Shown piece after piece: positions 1 to 12,440 of a stretch of 64,000 nt of DNA. The notes beneath the pieces are model-generated. The model ran no database searches. It was given only the letters and a program-made list of their open reading frames with translations, and was not told the DNA's origin. Position numbers and translations under genes: made by a program. Origin of the DNA: Aquatica leii (Eukaryota; Arthropoda; Insecta; Coleoptera; Lampyridae); NCBI GenBank assembly GCA_035610365.1, contig CM069438.1:53812837-53876836 (forward strand), in the 5' to 3' direction. How positions within the stretch are numbered: the first letter of the stretch is position 1; each line of letters opens with the position of its first letter.

Positions 1-745
1 TTTGTGCGATTGAAAAATACGGTACCAGTAAAGATGCTGAAAGTCAACTCCGGTAAGTACGTCGCTAAAAAAAGTGCACAACACCAGCTGACTAATGTTA
101 AAACGTTGATTTAGCAATACCAAAGTGTGTTTGCGCTTGAGAGTGGCTCCGAAAAAAAAATGACGTAGTGAAGCGCAAAATAAATACCGGAGACCTCGGG
201 CGATACAATAATATTCACGCCGACTTTCTTTGACAAAACCTGAAGAAGCCAAGCATATAATTAAACATATTAGGAAAAACTATGTAATTGAACCATCAAA
301 TAGCCTATGTGCGGTCGCAGTAGTACAAAACAAATAGATCAAAGAGGTTTTGTCTAGACTACAGACAGCTTAACAAAGCGACTAAAAAGCACAGTTAGCC
401 TTTACCAAAAATTGACGATACTCTAGACACCCCATTAGGATTTCAGTAGTTTTCCACAATGGATTTAAAAAGTGGTTACTGTCAGATGAAAGTAGAACCC
501 AAAAACCGTGAAAAGACGTGCAAACCATCTTGTTAGAACTGTCTTGGAAGACGTGCTTGGTTTATCTAGATGACGTGTTTGAGGTTAGAAAGCCGTTTGA
601 AGAGCATTTGAATCACCTGAAAAAAATGTTGCAACGACAACGTGAAGCAAATCTGAAAATGAGCCCAAAGATATGCCACGTATTTAAAAAGAAAGTGTTA
701 CACGTCATTATTTATGCATATTCTAAAAGTAATAATTCACCACGC
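1..745 (+). pseudogene. Ty3/Gypsy pol remnant, reverse transcriptase
   Basis: Broken reverse transcriptase of a Ty3/Gypsy LTR retrotransposon, entered from the left edge. Read across frames, the plus strand gives the usual order: a run like VVKxKINTGD near 165-195, an EPSNSLCAVAVV-like stretch near 290-325, DYRQLNK-like near 355-375, a LDTPLGFQ..FSTMDLKSGYCQMKVEP stretch near 425-500, then the catalytic box as VYLDDVF at about 557-577 and EEHLNHLKKML after it. A canonical Gypsy RT has YLDD followed by a HL..V(F)xRL block, so the family call is firm. There are several stops and frameshifts and the RNase H domain is missing; after about 745 the sequence changes to repeat D. Non-functional. Confidence 0.85.
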
Positions 746-849
746 CACTGTTTGCGGACTCCACTGTTTGTAAAATGTTTAATTTTTAACATTTACGAAA
801 GAGGATCGCAAACGCAAGGCACTTTTACTTGAAGTCTCTGTAAATGATC

Positions 850-1690
850 GTTTCTGATAAAACATTAATCGCTAAATTGTAAGTAATTCTTTTTTTTTCT
901 ATTTAATTGTCATCGTCGGTTAATTTTATTACCACGGCCTTGTTGCTTTCAATACGTTTAAAATTCTTTTAGGAAGTTTTCTGGAGTTTGGAAACGGTAT
1001 TAATCTCCGGGAATCATATTTTTTTACGTAAATGGCATCATTTTAAATTTGTTCTTGACGTATTGTATAGTAAAAGTTTTTAATTGCATTTAATCGTCTT
1101 CAGCCTTAAGCTTGTTTGAATTCACTGTATCATTTATTCTAATTTGTAACTAGCAAGAATCTAATTGTAGATCATACTACATATTTTTACTTTCAATTGT
1201 AAATTTAAAACATCTTTAATTTTATGTAATACAGTGGCTGACGTTACACCATTTAAGTTTCTTGACTGTTTGAACGTAATCAAAGCCAGATTTAGGCACA
1301 TAACGCCGTACATGTAAGCTTATATACTACGCACGTCTCGTCTATAAAATACTAATAAGTGGACGTTTTACTACTTGTGACAAAAAACTTTAGTAGGGTA
1401 AGTTTTTTTGGTACTCATTTTAATGAGCGTGATTAATTATATGTGTCGATTGTTAATTTGTTCGCGACTACATATAAACAAAATACTTGATCGAATAGGT
1501 TTGGAACTACAGTGATTGTTAATTATTCGAATCGCTATTTAATCTATTAAATTATAATTATTCTGATTAGAAATAATTTGTGCTGTAGGTTTACCAATTT
1601 CTTAATTTTTTTGAAGGAGTATTCTGCCGGTTATTAGTTCCGTTGGAATTACATTTCGACCAAAACCGCAACTTTAAGTGTGATCTGTTT
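850..1690 (+). repeat. Repeat D, copy D1
   Basis: Non-coding, AT-rich copy of the dispersed repeat D lying between the two Gypsy pieces. It aligns by eye with 30,270-31,130: both have a TAAGTAATT.. donor-like start followed by TATTTAATTNTCATCGTCG (870-920), a shared stretch CGTA(A/G)TCAAAGCCA followed by GTAAGCTTA.ATAC (about 1,275-1,330), and an exon-like end at GGGTAAGTTTT (GTAAG at 1,398). No open reading frame. Orientation is given by the splice-like signals. Confidence 0.6.
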
Positions 1691-1699
1691 CAAAAAGTT

Positions 1700-2110
1700 T
1701 GTCGATTAGGACGACCACCCTTCATTCTCAATATAATGCCATGATTGAACGGATAAATCATACAATAGGAAGGTACTTAGCCAAAGTAGTTCCCGAACAA
1801 GGGTTCTGGAAAACCTAGATTCGGAGTTACGACCAAAAAAAACCTCTTCCAAACACGAAGAAATTACGTCATCACACACTGTGTGAGTGAAGACCTCGAG
1901 ATGTCTGTAGGAGTTGCAATAGTATTTAAGAAGACGTTCAAACGGTTAAATAAACTATAAACACAGAAACCGAAAGTCAACAAAGTTTTAAAAATACATG
2001 ATGAGCTACGCTCCATTTTCTACTTGGTACGACGGATGAGATAAACGGCAATTCATGAAGTTATGCGCAGGAACGTACCAGACCAGGTCTATTATACCAT
2101 TAATTATTCA
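1700..2110 (+). pseudogene. Ty3/Gypsy integrase core remnant
   Basis: Plus-strand reading near 1,720-1,810 gives TLHSQYNAMIERINHTIGRY and then LAKVVPEQ, which matches the end of the Gypsy integrase core, where canonical sequence is HPQSDGxVERFNRTL; the E of IERIN is the last acidic residue of the DDE triad. Downstream (about 2,050-2,110) a VMRRNVPDQVYYT-like run resembles the region where these integrases have the (R)..M..N...Q...YD motif. Stops interrupt the frame. Probably the same Gypsy copy as 1-745, with RNase H and the integrase N-terminus lost and D1 between the halves. Confidence 0.7.
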
Positions 2111-2249
2111 AAATGTCATTGTTGCAAGCAGCTAGGCGAGCTTTGGCTTTATTACTAAAAAACGATCTGGAAAATGTTATTACTGTCTGTTGAAACTTAT
2201 TCTTGTATATTGTTCCAAGCGCGTCTGTCTGGCACTACTTTTGGACTTG

Positions 2250-5200
2250 AGATGATGTTTTGTCATAAAGTATGGGTTGTTTTGCGTAACGCACAAAACT
2301 GTTGAGTTTGCCAACGCCCTTGTTGGCGTCCAAACGGCCTTACAATCTTTTACTGAAAAGTTGCTACTTCTGCCCGACTGTCCAATGCTTAAGCGGCAAG
2401 AACCAAAATTGTTGAGAATGTCAAAGTACCTTCAGGTAAATCAGTTGCTTTTCTAGGTCGACTGTCATTGTCCCCAAACCTGACTCTCCTTTAAAGGCCG
2501 CTGACGAGACAAAAACGACTCTCAAGAAGATTTTATATCCCCAAAATTACGACATTAGACTAGGCCGAGTAAGCAAAAACTTAGTTCAACTCAAATCTGA
2601 AAAAAATAAACCTTATAAAAATACGTGCGGCTATCCTTGATAAAGCCGGCCTGTAGTTAAGCTCCAAGGCAAGTCGTTACCCAGCATCGCTATCCTTGAT
2701 GCTCCTTGTAACATGTCCTCTGAGCAGGTGAAAAAGGCCATTATTTCCTAGAACTTCCACGACGCTTCCGATGAAATGCATCTTGCCAATGAATACTTAA
2801 AAACTCAGTTCCGCTTTGGTTCTAAAGACAAAGCAAATTGCCATTAGATCCTTGAGGTCCATCCGAAAGTTCGACGATACCTTTTGGAATCGCGTCGTGT
2901 GTACGTAATCTGGAATGCGTGTAGGGTCAATGACTATATCCGAGTTACACGCTGCTTCAATTGTCAAAAACACGACCATTTTTCCTCTGACTGTAAAAGC
3001 GACTTACAGTGCGGCAACTGTGAGGACACTCAATTAACTTTAAGGTTTGCACAACTTCGCAATTCACGTGTTTCTAAGCTATGAGTTTCTCCTCCAACAT
3101 AAGAATACTATTGACCTAAGAACCATACATGTTTAGTTCGGCTTCATGGTACAAGCTCGCTGGTCCCGCTGTACTCTTCAACAGGATTGCCTCTTCCTCT
3201 GATATGCAGTATTATTCGGCTATTGTTTTCAATAGTTCAAAACCCGTCGGAGTAGTGACACTCAGCCGTTTCAAATGACTACAATGCAGTAACGGTTGAA
3301 AACGTCGGCGTTTATTGGCTGCCTAGTGAGAATGTTCCTATTCATATCCACTTAGACAAAATTCTTAATAAACCAAGAGACATTCATATTATCCTAACAG
3401 GTGACTTCAATTCCAAATCGCCGTTTTTCCACTCCCCGGTGACTGACGAACGGAGGGATGTGTGGGGAACCTCGTGAGTGAGCGTGACCTCTGTGTTGTC
3501 AACGAACCTCATCAACATTTCTCTTTTGGTGGTCATTTGGGTTCAACAAATATAGATGTTACATTAGCGTTCCCTTGCTTAGCCAAAATGGGTCATTGCT
3601 AATGAAATAGAAAGTGACTACCGCTTGATACGGTTTGAGTTAACCGTCAATGTCCCTAACCTCACAGCGATTCCTAAAAGAATCCTCGATTTTAAACGCA
3701 TGGATTCCGTTCGATTGAATAATGCTATCGCAAGTTAATTTCCTTCTTATCTTCTATGTGGTGCATTGTGCCACAATCCCAAATCTGTAGACGCCGTCAC
3801 TGATGAGTTGCCCAAAATGATCATGGATTCTTGCCAACATAGCTTGAATAACATACGCATAAGCTCTAGACCTAGTGCACCGTGGTGGAGTCCGAAATTA
3901 AACAGGTTAAAGAAAGCGGTGCGTTGTTTGCGAAAGCACCACCAAAAAGCCCCTGCAGACGTAAAACACCAATGGCTTGCCTCGCTCAAGGTCGAGCTTT
4001 ACCGGTACAAACTGGCAATAAAGATAACAAAGTATAACACCTGGCAAAATTTCGTGCTGTGCTCTAGTGTTAAAGACGGCGACAGATAAACTATCTCAGA
4101 ACAACACACAATCAAAGTAATAGCATCCACATTATTTCCAAACGGCGAACCATTGACGGACAACTCTTAGCATGCTCAAATAAACTCCCGATCTCTTTTG
4201 CATGGTAATTCCCGACAGGACTGTTTGGTCACCAGCAACGGTTTAGCCGCGGTGGCTAGCAAAATTCCTAAGAACAACGCTCCTGGACTTCACTGGAATG
4301 TTTTGCGAACAGTTGTTACAGATTCTCTCTCATTTACGATCGTTGACCTATTCCATTCTTGCATAAAATGTGGTTATTTTCATTACAAGCTAGAAATATA
4401 TAGTTTAATTATATTGTTATCAAAATTAGGTTAACTCTTCGAAAGGGCACTTCTTAAAAAGATACAAGGCGACATTCTTCCAAACATTTTATTCCATCCT
4501 AGTCAATATGGGTCTGACGCAGACTAGCTATTTTCATAGACATTTCAGGAGCATTTAATAACGTATGGTGGCCCTCTATAATGAAAGCTCTCGTCGTTAT
4601 GAGAGTACCTGCTAACGTTACGCGCGTCATTCATAGCTATTTGTCTAATAGATCGATAATATTATCTGCTGTTCCCCAAACGACTGACAAAGAGCTGTCC
4701 TTGATCTGACCTTGTAGAATCTAGTTGTAAATGATCTCCTAGACAAAGACTTATCAGCAGACTGCGACACATAGAGTTTTCGAATTCAGTACCTCGGACT
4801 AGTGCTCGACGACAAATTGAGGTTTGTAAACCATAAGCTTGGACACTACCACGTAATCAGGAAACTGGCTTCGTTCCAATCTTTATTTCTTAGAACTACC
4901 TCTAGGCTTATCGCACCGTTCCTGTAGATACTCTCTGTCTTATATCCAAGCATCCTCCCGTACATCTCTTTTTTCAGTAAATTTACTGCATCGAATTTCT
5001 TCGCAAGGCTGGCTCGTGAAACTTCCTTGGCCAGCACGTTTCAACCAACGATTTTCCGACCATTTCAGCGCCCAAACGTCACCTAAAGGTCTTGAATTTG
5101 GATGAATAACAGCGGCTGTGGGACACTTTCCATTAAAGGCGTAACGCCTACTCTCTCGTCCTGGATATCTTTCACCTAGACTGAATGTTCCAAGTCCCCG

Positions 5201-5697
5201 AACGAGAAACCGTTCATATCATTTCTTCACCGGCTGATTACCTTGTCATCTAAAACGCATTAGCGCCTTAGCTTGGTGCTTGATGTAAGCTGTTATAAAC
5301 CATTTGCAAAGAGAGACCAGAGCTTACAGTATTTTTAGTTTACTAACGCAAAGATGCATGGGTTTAGTTTTATTTCTTAAAAGTAGTACGATGACGAGGT
5401 AGGTATTTAATTTTTAAATTGTTAACTGCATGTATTTAATTTAAAGTCACTATTTTATTATTTTTAGTTGAATAACATTTTTCAGTTACGACGATAAGCC
5501 GTAAAGTGGTCGCCTCGCTGAACTGCGTGATTTCTAAGCACGTTTCCGTTACTTAGCTCATCCAACTGAGTCTGACTAGATTTCCCTTTTATTTTGACAC
5601 ATTTTCCTAAACTAAACCTATCCTTCTTGTGGCAAACTTGTACCAAGCAAGTTCGGATGGTTTGGTGGGTCCACATCCTCCTCCCCCTCCCCCAATA
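2250..5697 (+). mobile_element. R1-like LINE, copy A (5'-truncated, decayed)
   Basis: First of several copies of one non-LTR retrotransposon family (compare 42,620-51,165). It begins inside ORF1 (GGCGTCCAAACGGCCTTACA near 2,326 equals copy C near 46,400), carries a CCHC zinc-knuckle block (CFNCQKHDHFSSDC at about 2,953-2,995), an APE-type endonuclease from about 3,040 (LTLRFAQLRNSR) with a GDFNSKS motif near 3,402, then reverse-transcriptase pieces (FYPSQYG-like near 4,495; DISGAFNNVWWPS near 4,540-4,575) and the ORF2 C-terminus to about 5,110. The 3' UTR, 5,280-5,697, matches copy C and its neighbour, ending in a TCC-rich run then AATAA. Many stops, frameshifts and deletions. Confidence 0.85.
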
Positions 5698-5739
5698 ACG
5701 TACTTGACGATCCAAACAAGTTTCAACTGACGCATATTT

Positions 5740-6100
5740 CAATTCCCATCACGCTTCACCGCATCGCAGTGCATAGCCTCTGCTGTGCCGTATTCAATGG
5801 ATCTACCTGTATAGTCAAAACCTGCTTCGTCAATCCATCGTACGACGTTGTATTTAGTAGAATGTTCCCTTAAATTAAGTGGATTAGAGGACCGTTCGAA
5901 CTATGTTAGACATCGTCTACCAAGAAACAAGCGTTGGCCTTCAGTTCCCCATCCAAGAAGAACATCGATCCCAAAAAAATACGTTGACTGCTACTTTTAT
6001 GCTTAAAAAAGTTGCGAAAATGAAGAGAGCTGCGCTATTGCCACGACCCTTTCTACCGGTACAGCGTCCTGTTTCCTGTTCTAAGACAGAACGATCTTAA
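5740..6100 (-). other. Unassigned coding-like minus-strand stretch
   Basis: On the minus strand 5,730-5,900 reads as a nearly stop-free run including LREHSTKYNVVRW, then DYTGRSIEYGTAEAM and HCDAVKRDG. The spacing of H, W, D, R and E is loosely like the C-terminal half of a Penelope GIY-YIG domain, but no GIY or YIG motif is present upstream (5,900-6,100), so this is only a suggestion. Both strands of 5,890-6,100 carry short open frames that I cannot assign. Confidence 0.2.
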
Positions 6101-6109
6101 GAAGGAAAC

Positions 6110-7910
6110 GTAAAGCGTTCCCAAAATATTTGAAACATTCGAAAAGACTGTCAAAATAGATGAAATGTTCTAGTCCCAGATAAGGTATAAATATAAAAAG
6201 TAAACAAAGAAAATCCAGTGTCGTTTTAAAATCTTTAGTGCAACGTAAGTGTTAAAATGGAACGTGCCAGTGTTAAATAAATAAGTGCGTTAAGTGTTTA
6301 ATTATCTTCTCCGCGAACGGTATACGTTTACAGTGATCTATAAATTACTTGTGAGCGTTGTTTTATAATAATCAACAATCGCGTAAATAATTAATTTAAA
6401 TAAATTAAATTTTTAAATTCGATACAATATCCAACTGTCAAAAAAATAAACGCGTATTTTACGTTTCAATCAGTGCTGAAACCAAATAATTTGTAACTAA
6501 ACACACTATGCAGTAACGATAATTTTTTCAGGAAACTCCTTCCGTAAATAAGAACGAAAGCGAAAATAAATTAAATCGCTCCACGCCGTTCATACATTAA
6601 AGTTATTTTCGCGAGATGTTTCTGTAAATAATCCGAAGAATTGTGTCGTCCTCTACTTACTGTATTTTGAAATATATGCAGGACAGGAATTTCAGATATG
6701 GGACTTTTTATGTTACCTCACTGAACCTTGAATGTCTGTATATATATAATGTTGCGCTAAATGTATTTTTGGCCCTTTTTCGCGATCGACGTACAAAATA
6801 GTAAATGTGTAAGTGAAAACTCGAACAACTGCATTGCCAATTTTTACAAAAAAAAAAACAATTTTTACTTTTTTCGCACAATTAGCGCTTCGGTTAAAAT
6901 TGGTAAGGTATGGCATTACCTTTCCTACCTCTTGCCAGCACAAACAGTAGGCGGCGGCAGTGGCGGCGTTGCTGCAAAATGCTGATGTTGATGGGGTGTG
7001 AAGTGTGCCATGTCATGCTGCTATCAAAACGCACTTCCGCGTGTTCACTTTTCACTTTTATAAATAGCATCCCTACACCTGACACCAAACCTATTAATCG
7101 CGCACCGTCTTTTTTTTCCGCACTATTAAATAATACGAGCGCATCGAACCGCTAATTTTTGTTAACACTAAAGACGTATTTTCGTTGATTGTGTAATGAG
7201 TGCTTAATCTTGAGACGGTTACGTACCGTGCACCAAGACATTTCTAGAGCACGGACAGACTAGAAATTACTAAAGCGATGCCAAGAAACGGTCTCTTCTC
7301 TACGTGTCACAAATTGGCGCTGGACGGAATATTATTAGATTATATACTGGCCCAGACGACCGCAAGATTAAATTTAACTGACTATTGTTTTGTTTACATT
7401 TACGAGTTTCTCTAAACAAAATCGTGTTGTGCTAGAAACCTTACATTGTCGCCACGGGAATAGCAACAACTGCTGGTGTTCGCAACGAAGTGAAACATCT
7501 GGAAGAATTTTTTTTAATTGTTGGACAAAAACAGAACTACAATCGATATAAATAAAACGTGATGTGGTGGTGTAGTTAATAATAAAGAAAGTGAATAATA
7601 AACAATTGCGATTCACCTCTTTAAGTTGTTAATTATGCAATTTTAATTAAAAGTTCTTGGTTTTTACTTTGTGCGCAACATGTTGTTCACAAAATTCAGA
7701 TGTCATTTTTTACCGTTGAGTCAATTCTAAATGCGGCATTGGGCTCGTGACAATAAAATTGCCAGGTTCAAAAAACGCTGTTACTGTAGCTAATTTCACT
7801 TTTTATAAAACATAAAGAAGTTTTTAACCACGTTACCAAAACTTTTCAGTTTTTTTGATTATAGGAATCTTTGTTGCAATCGAATTGAATTTTTGCAGAG
7901 AATGCAATCG
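6110..7910. other. Intergenic AT-rich stretch, nothing recognised
   Basis: No retroelement motif or convincing exon seen on either strand. One promoter-like spot: a TATAAATATAAAAAG run at about 6,186-6,200, followed some 35-55 bp later by ATCTTTAGTGCAACGTAAGTG, which could be an initiator plus splice donor of an old LTR or gene. Short frames around 6,710-7,155 overlap on both strands, contain a small GGCGGC-rich patch (6,950-6,970) and look like chance. Confidence 0.3.
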
Positions 7911-7924
7911 GATGATGAACTATC

Positions 7925-8670
7925 GGTTGCATAGGTAAACAAAAAAAAATTTTTTAGTGTGTCTTACTTTGTCCCGTTTCTCTTCACTGGTCCATGACGT
8001 TTCAGCTGACCGGGCTCCGAATAAATGCTTCAAACTCGAAAGAAGCTCTATTCCGTCAACCTTCTGCACCTCTATCGCTGCTCTATAGATCGTTGGCCCA
8101 AAGTGTCTGACTCCGTCGAGTGTCCTGATTCCGTCAAAGTCGATTGCATGCCTTGTGGTCTGGTCGTGTAACGCTACCGCCGACCTCATGCTATTACTTC
8201 TCGTGTCTGCAATGTGTTTGTCCAACCTGGTATTGATTTTCCTTTCAATTTGTCATATGCATACCTTCCTACAAAAGCTGTAAATACTGTAGCCTCCAAG
8301 ATCTTAAAGTTTCATCTTGAGTTCTTTAGTTTTTGGCAACAGAGTTGAAGTTTTCCTATTTTGTCCATGCATCCTTGAATGTATGGCAGGAATGCTGCTG
8401 TTCTGGCATCTTCTTGTTTCTCTATCGGTAGTCGAGATTGCGTTGTTTCTCATTCTTCAGTAAAGCACATTGTAGATTTTTCATTTCTTCTTCCAAAAAT
8501 TCTTGCTCACATATCGCTTTTGCCTTCTTCACCAAGGTGTGGAAGACGTCTAGTTTTTACATCAGATGGTGGTGTGATTGAGCGTTTATATACCTTGGTT
8601 TCTTATACACTCGGTGACCTAATGAGCGGTCAGACTTCCTGGTTACGAAAACACCTAGCACATTAAGCAA
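7925..8670 (-). pseudogene. Penelope-like element, linker and GIY-YIG endonuclease, inverted
   Basis: Minus-strand C-terminal part of a Penelope-like element. Reading leftwards from 8,660: a linker corresponding to 16,970-17,270 (the opposite-strand frame starting MYGRN occurs in both, at 8,379 on plus and 17,260 on minus), then a GIY-YIG-like start (GGYSIY.. near 8,300) and a long run INTRLDKHIADTRSNSMRS followed by HAIDFDGIRTL and RHFGPTIYRAAIEVQKVDG (about 8,240-8,030). The same run occurs in the plus-strand PLE at about 17,430-17,620 (IANTRRNSIKS.., INFDGSRSL, RHFWARIYKEVIEIQKVD). It lies head to head with the plus-strand RT that starts at about 8,690. Confidence 0.8.
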
Positions 8671-8689
8671 GAAATAAGTCAGCGGACAT

Positions 8690-9436
8690 ACTGAAGAAAA
8701 CGCAAATCACCAAAATTTAACTTAAGTAGAGAAGAGCGAAAAATCTTACAAGAAACTAATGTCCTTCCAGTCAACCACAGTAATCATATATACAATTGAC
8801 TACATCGCTAAAAGACACGTTCGAAACGAGATCTGAGATGCCATCAAATTATCTTCAATATCAACAGCAGAGCAGAAAAGGCTACTGCCATCGGACAGTA
8901 GACGGCTTTTCTAAGATCAACAAACCAAAAATACTTTTTTGGCCGATTGTCTGCACAACACGATGAACTACCTGCAAACTAACAAAGTACCAGTGCAACA
9001 GTCAACAGAAGTTTGCTGTCAGAACATCACATTAAAAACTCAACCATTTTATCGACAAAATACGAGGAATGAGGCTACAATTTACCCACATCCTGGTAAG
9101 CTTTGATGTTACTTCTCCCTTCAGCAAAATCCATATAGGCAAAGCTTTAGTACTCATTCATCAAAATCTGAAGGAAAAAGACATATAGACAGAACATTGA
9201 TCGACCTAATACGCTTTTGCACATATTCTACAGTGTTCACATTTACCGTATCCTATTTAAACAGACAGACGGCGCAGCAATAGGGTTCCTCCTGTCAGCA
9301 GTAGTAGCAACCATCTACATAAAATAATTCAAAAAGACAGCACTGGCGACCAGCAATCGGAAAGCAAAGTGATAGCACCTTTGTGGTGTAGCCCCACGGG
9401 GAAAAAAACCTTATGCGGGTTAATAGTGCACATCAG
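8690..9436 (+). pseudogene. Penelope-like element, reverse transcriptase (5' part of split copy)
   Basis: Plus-strand PLE reverse transcriptase. Visible landmarks: LSREERKILQETNVLPVN near 8,725-8,780; STAEQKRLLPSDSRR near 8,860-8,905, the step before the YGLPKIHK motif in other PLEs; ILVSFDVTSPFSKIHIGKAL at about 9,088-9,150 (canonical SFDVTSLFTKVPI); then QTDGAAIGFLLSAVVATIYI at about 9,265-9,325 (canonical DGVAMGSPLSPVVANIYME); and DSTFVV*PHGEKNL near 9,371-9,410, the degraded YVDDTFVxWPHG box. The frame breaks off at about 9,436 and resumes at about 16,880 after an inserted LINE. Stops and frameshifts throughout. Confidence 0.85.
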
Positions 9437-10476
9437 CAACCAACATCAACATCAAAAACCTAGATCCCCTCGATAATGGAGAGTCATAGGTACAACCGCA
9501 CCGGGGGTATGAGAGACTGGCTAACTTCCCATTTTGCGCACCCGAAGTGCCGTGCAATCTATCACATCTACTACAGCTACTCATAAGTCTTGGTCCTCGT
9601 ACCCAGGTTTGCATTACACGGTGGCCGTGAAGACACACCCCACCGCAGGTTTCACGACCCAGTCTTAATTAAGAAGTCGGCAGTTCAGTACTACCTCGGA
9701 GTGGCTCCTCGTTTATGATTCTTTGCTTCTAAACGATCTTACCTGACTAGTTCAGTACCACAAACCCAGCACTCGCGCGCCCTATGGAGGGTAGCAGTAG
9801 AATTTGAGAGGGAATCGAGTGCCTCATTAAGCAACTACTGCGCACAACGAATTAACTCAACGTAAAACGGATTCCTCTGCTATCTTGTAGTGTTCGTACA
9901 GCTCTCACTTTCCACATAAACCCACCAGTATCATAAAATACTGGAAACGGGTAGATTGCTGTACGTTTACGAGTCTAAGGCACAAAGCAATTCATATAAA
10001 TTCAACCGCAAACGGCTACCACAAGACGTTTCTGCTGTCGGAGGAACAACTTTGCGCAGTGGCGATATCGTAACCGATGAGGTTGGTGTCGTGCTGCGTG
10101 CGAAGTGTTTTATTTGTGAGTGACCTTGTGAAGAAACCTTTTTATACTTGATTACACAGCTTTTATTTGTTGTTTGTGTTTTAGTATTGGTAAAAGTTTT
10201 TTTTATCCATATTCCTGTGACGTGCAAAATCCCACCTCTTCGAGTCCCTCCGGAGACATCAAAAACGAGTGATCAAGCATCCTCAAATCCCTTGGGAAAG
10301 GAATATAGATATAAGTATCTTATCACCGGCTAAGCAACCACGGCAGGAAGCAGATAGCCAGAGGAAACAACTTTAGCGTCTACCTCCTAATTTTTTTCCA
10401 GATTGACTCTCGAAATCCAGAGGACAACTGGTAAATACTATATAATATAATCTAATTATCTTTCCGATTACAGAAT
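9437..10476 (+). other. Presumed 5' leader of the I-group LINE
   Basis: No coding signal. Sequence is less AT-rich than most of the window (CACGGTGGCCGTGAAGACAC at about 9,617; CGAGTCCCTCCGGAGACATC at about 10,239). It is assigned to the LINE because it lies between the broken PLE frame and the ATG of ORF1, but a separate small insertion within it cannot be excluded. Confidence 0.45.
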
Positions 10477-11660
10477 ATGAGCGAACATAGATCTCTAAGA
10501 ACCAGGGCTACCCAAGCGACCCATGCTACGAATATGAAACATATACAGCAAAATGATACAAAAAACAATAAAAAGACAGCGGATGCGGCATATTTCAACA
10601 CAACTAACTCCAATCTAAACCTAAGCATATGCGAACAAAGACCGATTAAAAGAGCAAAAGAAGACAACGACCCAAACCAAGCAAACAGTATGTGCTTACT
10701 AGACCAAGAACCACAAGAAATAATTAAATGGGTGATAGAAGCCGGCAAATGGCAATATCAAAAGAAACAGACAACATAATAAAATTCAACCGCAGCGAGC
10801 AGCAGACGGTAAGAGATGAGGCAGACGAAACGGTCAAAGCACTGTTAGCTCTTTGCAACCTATATTGGAAAAAAGACAAAGAAACGGCAGAAACAAAAGC
10901 AAAGTGGGAGAAATTGGAAAGAGAAAAACCCAAGCACTGGAACGGAAAAAACAAAAATAAGGAACCGGTTCAACAATACAATGAACAAAGCCGGAAAAAC
11001 GCCGTGTCCCAATAAAGTATTCAGAAAGTCCCGAAATCAAACGATTAAGCGTGCAAAAACCAAAATCCTTTGCGAAAATCGCAAAAGAGATTAAAATAAA
11101 TACCCCGAACAAAGACAACAACCAAAACCGATACACCACCATTACAGGAATTAAAAACAAAGAAGCCAAAGAAGTGATAGAAAGCTTTAAAAAAGACATA
11201 AAGTCCAACGAGGTCGGGGGAGGTTTTGCCTCAATCAAAAAACTCGATAATGGCAAAGTATCAATAATAAGCCACGACGTAAAACAGCGGAACAAATTAA
11301 GCAATAAAATCAAAGAAATAAATAAGAGACAAGGAAACAACTACGAAATACAAGAAATTAGCAACAATAGGCCATTAATCATGCTCACAAGGGTTGAAGC
11401 AGGATACACCCCAGACATGCTAATGAAAGAAATAGGAGAGAAAAATCCAGATGTAACCGCCAGACTAGGAATAAAAAACATAAACAGGCGCCAGGAACCT
11501 TAAAAACAATTATGGAAGTGAGTATAATGAACCTAGAACTTGTCAAAATACATATACAAGAACATATTAACGTGCTAAGCTATTACAAGTGCTGTGGCTA
11601 GGGCCACGCACAAAAAAATTGTCCGGACCAACAACAGATGTAGACCACACAGTTAAAGAA
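10477..11660 (+). pseudogene. I-group LINE ORF1 (gag-like), frameshifted
   Basis: Starts at a clear ATG (MSEHRSLRTRATQ). Three overlapping pieces make up the old ORF1: 10,477-10,779; 10,728-11,015 with a charged, coiled-coil-like stretch (CNLYWKKDKETAETKAKWEK); and 11,051-11,503, which begins with a (K)SFAKIAKEIK-like run typical of R1/I gag linkers and ends near MLTRVEAGYTPDMLMKE. A zinc-knuckle block follows out of frame (YYKCC..GHAQKNC at about 11,580-11,625). Such proteins bind the element RNA. At least two frameshifts; not functional. Confidence 0.75.
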
Positions 11661-11829
11661 TGCACGAAAGTATAATTAGAGTGCAAAAACTGTAAGAAAG
11701 GAATGCAGAAACAAAACACGCAGCATTAGATACGGAAAAATGCTCAATCCTGAGGAGAAAAGTAGAGTTGACAATAAATAGAACGGACTATGGCAAATAA
11801 AAGCACCCATAAGAAAATGGGATACAAAC

Positions 11830-12440
11830 AAAAGAAAAACTAAACTGTATGAAAATAAATTTGGGGAAGGGCAAAGCGGCCACACTAAATGTAATAAGAA
11901 TTGTCGAAGAACAAGACATCGACATACTATGCATACAAGAACCGTACCAGAAAAACAATAACTGAGGAAAAGGACACACAGTACTTAGAATGGCGGAATC
12001 AAAAGCACCCATCATAGGAAAAAAGAACAAAACACTATCCTGATGGAGACTGCTCCAACAAAAACATAACTACAATAAAATACGAAACCAGCCAAGGTAA
12101 GTACCTAACAATAATAAATCTGTACATAGAACCACTCAGAGAATGGAAGGAGGAATACGACCTCTTAGAAAAAGTATTAAAAGCAGGAGAACCGATAATC
12201 ATAACGGGGGACTTAAAACGCAAAACACCCAGCGTGAAGAGGCAAAACATACAACAAAAGAGGAACGGAATTATGGGATCTAATAAACACCTACAACGGA
12301 AACCTTGGGAACGAGAAAGAACAAGGCCCCATACAAGATCCCATAAAGATCTAACAATCGCATTCGGCACAAACATTACGAACTGGGAAATAACAAAAGA
12401 CGAGACACTTAGTGACCACAAACTAATCAGATATAACATA
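11830..12440 (+). pseudogene. I-group LINE APE-type endonuclease
   Basis: Reads INLGKGKAATLNVIRIVEEQ then DIDILCIQEPYQ (about 11,850-11,950), the opening of an APE-like endonuclease with its catalytic QEP glutamate. Next come YLTIINLYIEPL (12,104-12,139), ILKAGEPIIITGDL.. at about 12,175-12,215 (the GDFN position, damaged), and an ETLSDHKLIRY ending at about 12,435, the SDH motif with the catalytic aspartate and histidine. This enzyme nicks the target for target-primed reverse transcription. Frameshifts separate the blocks. Confidence 0.8.

Noticed and set aside
8379-8666. 95-codon plus-strand frame beginning MYGRNAAVL
   Set aside because: It recurs as a minus-strand frame at 16,880-17,260 because both are antisense to the PLE linker region.
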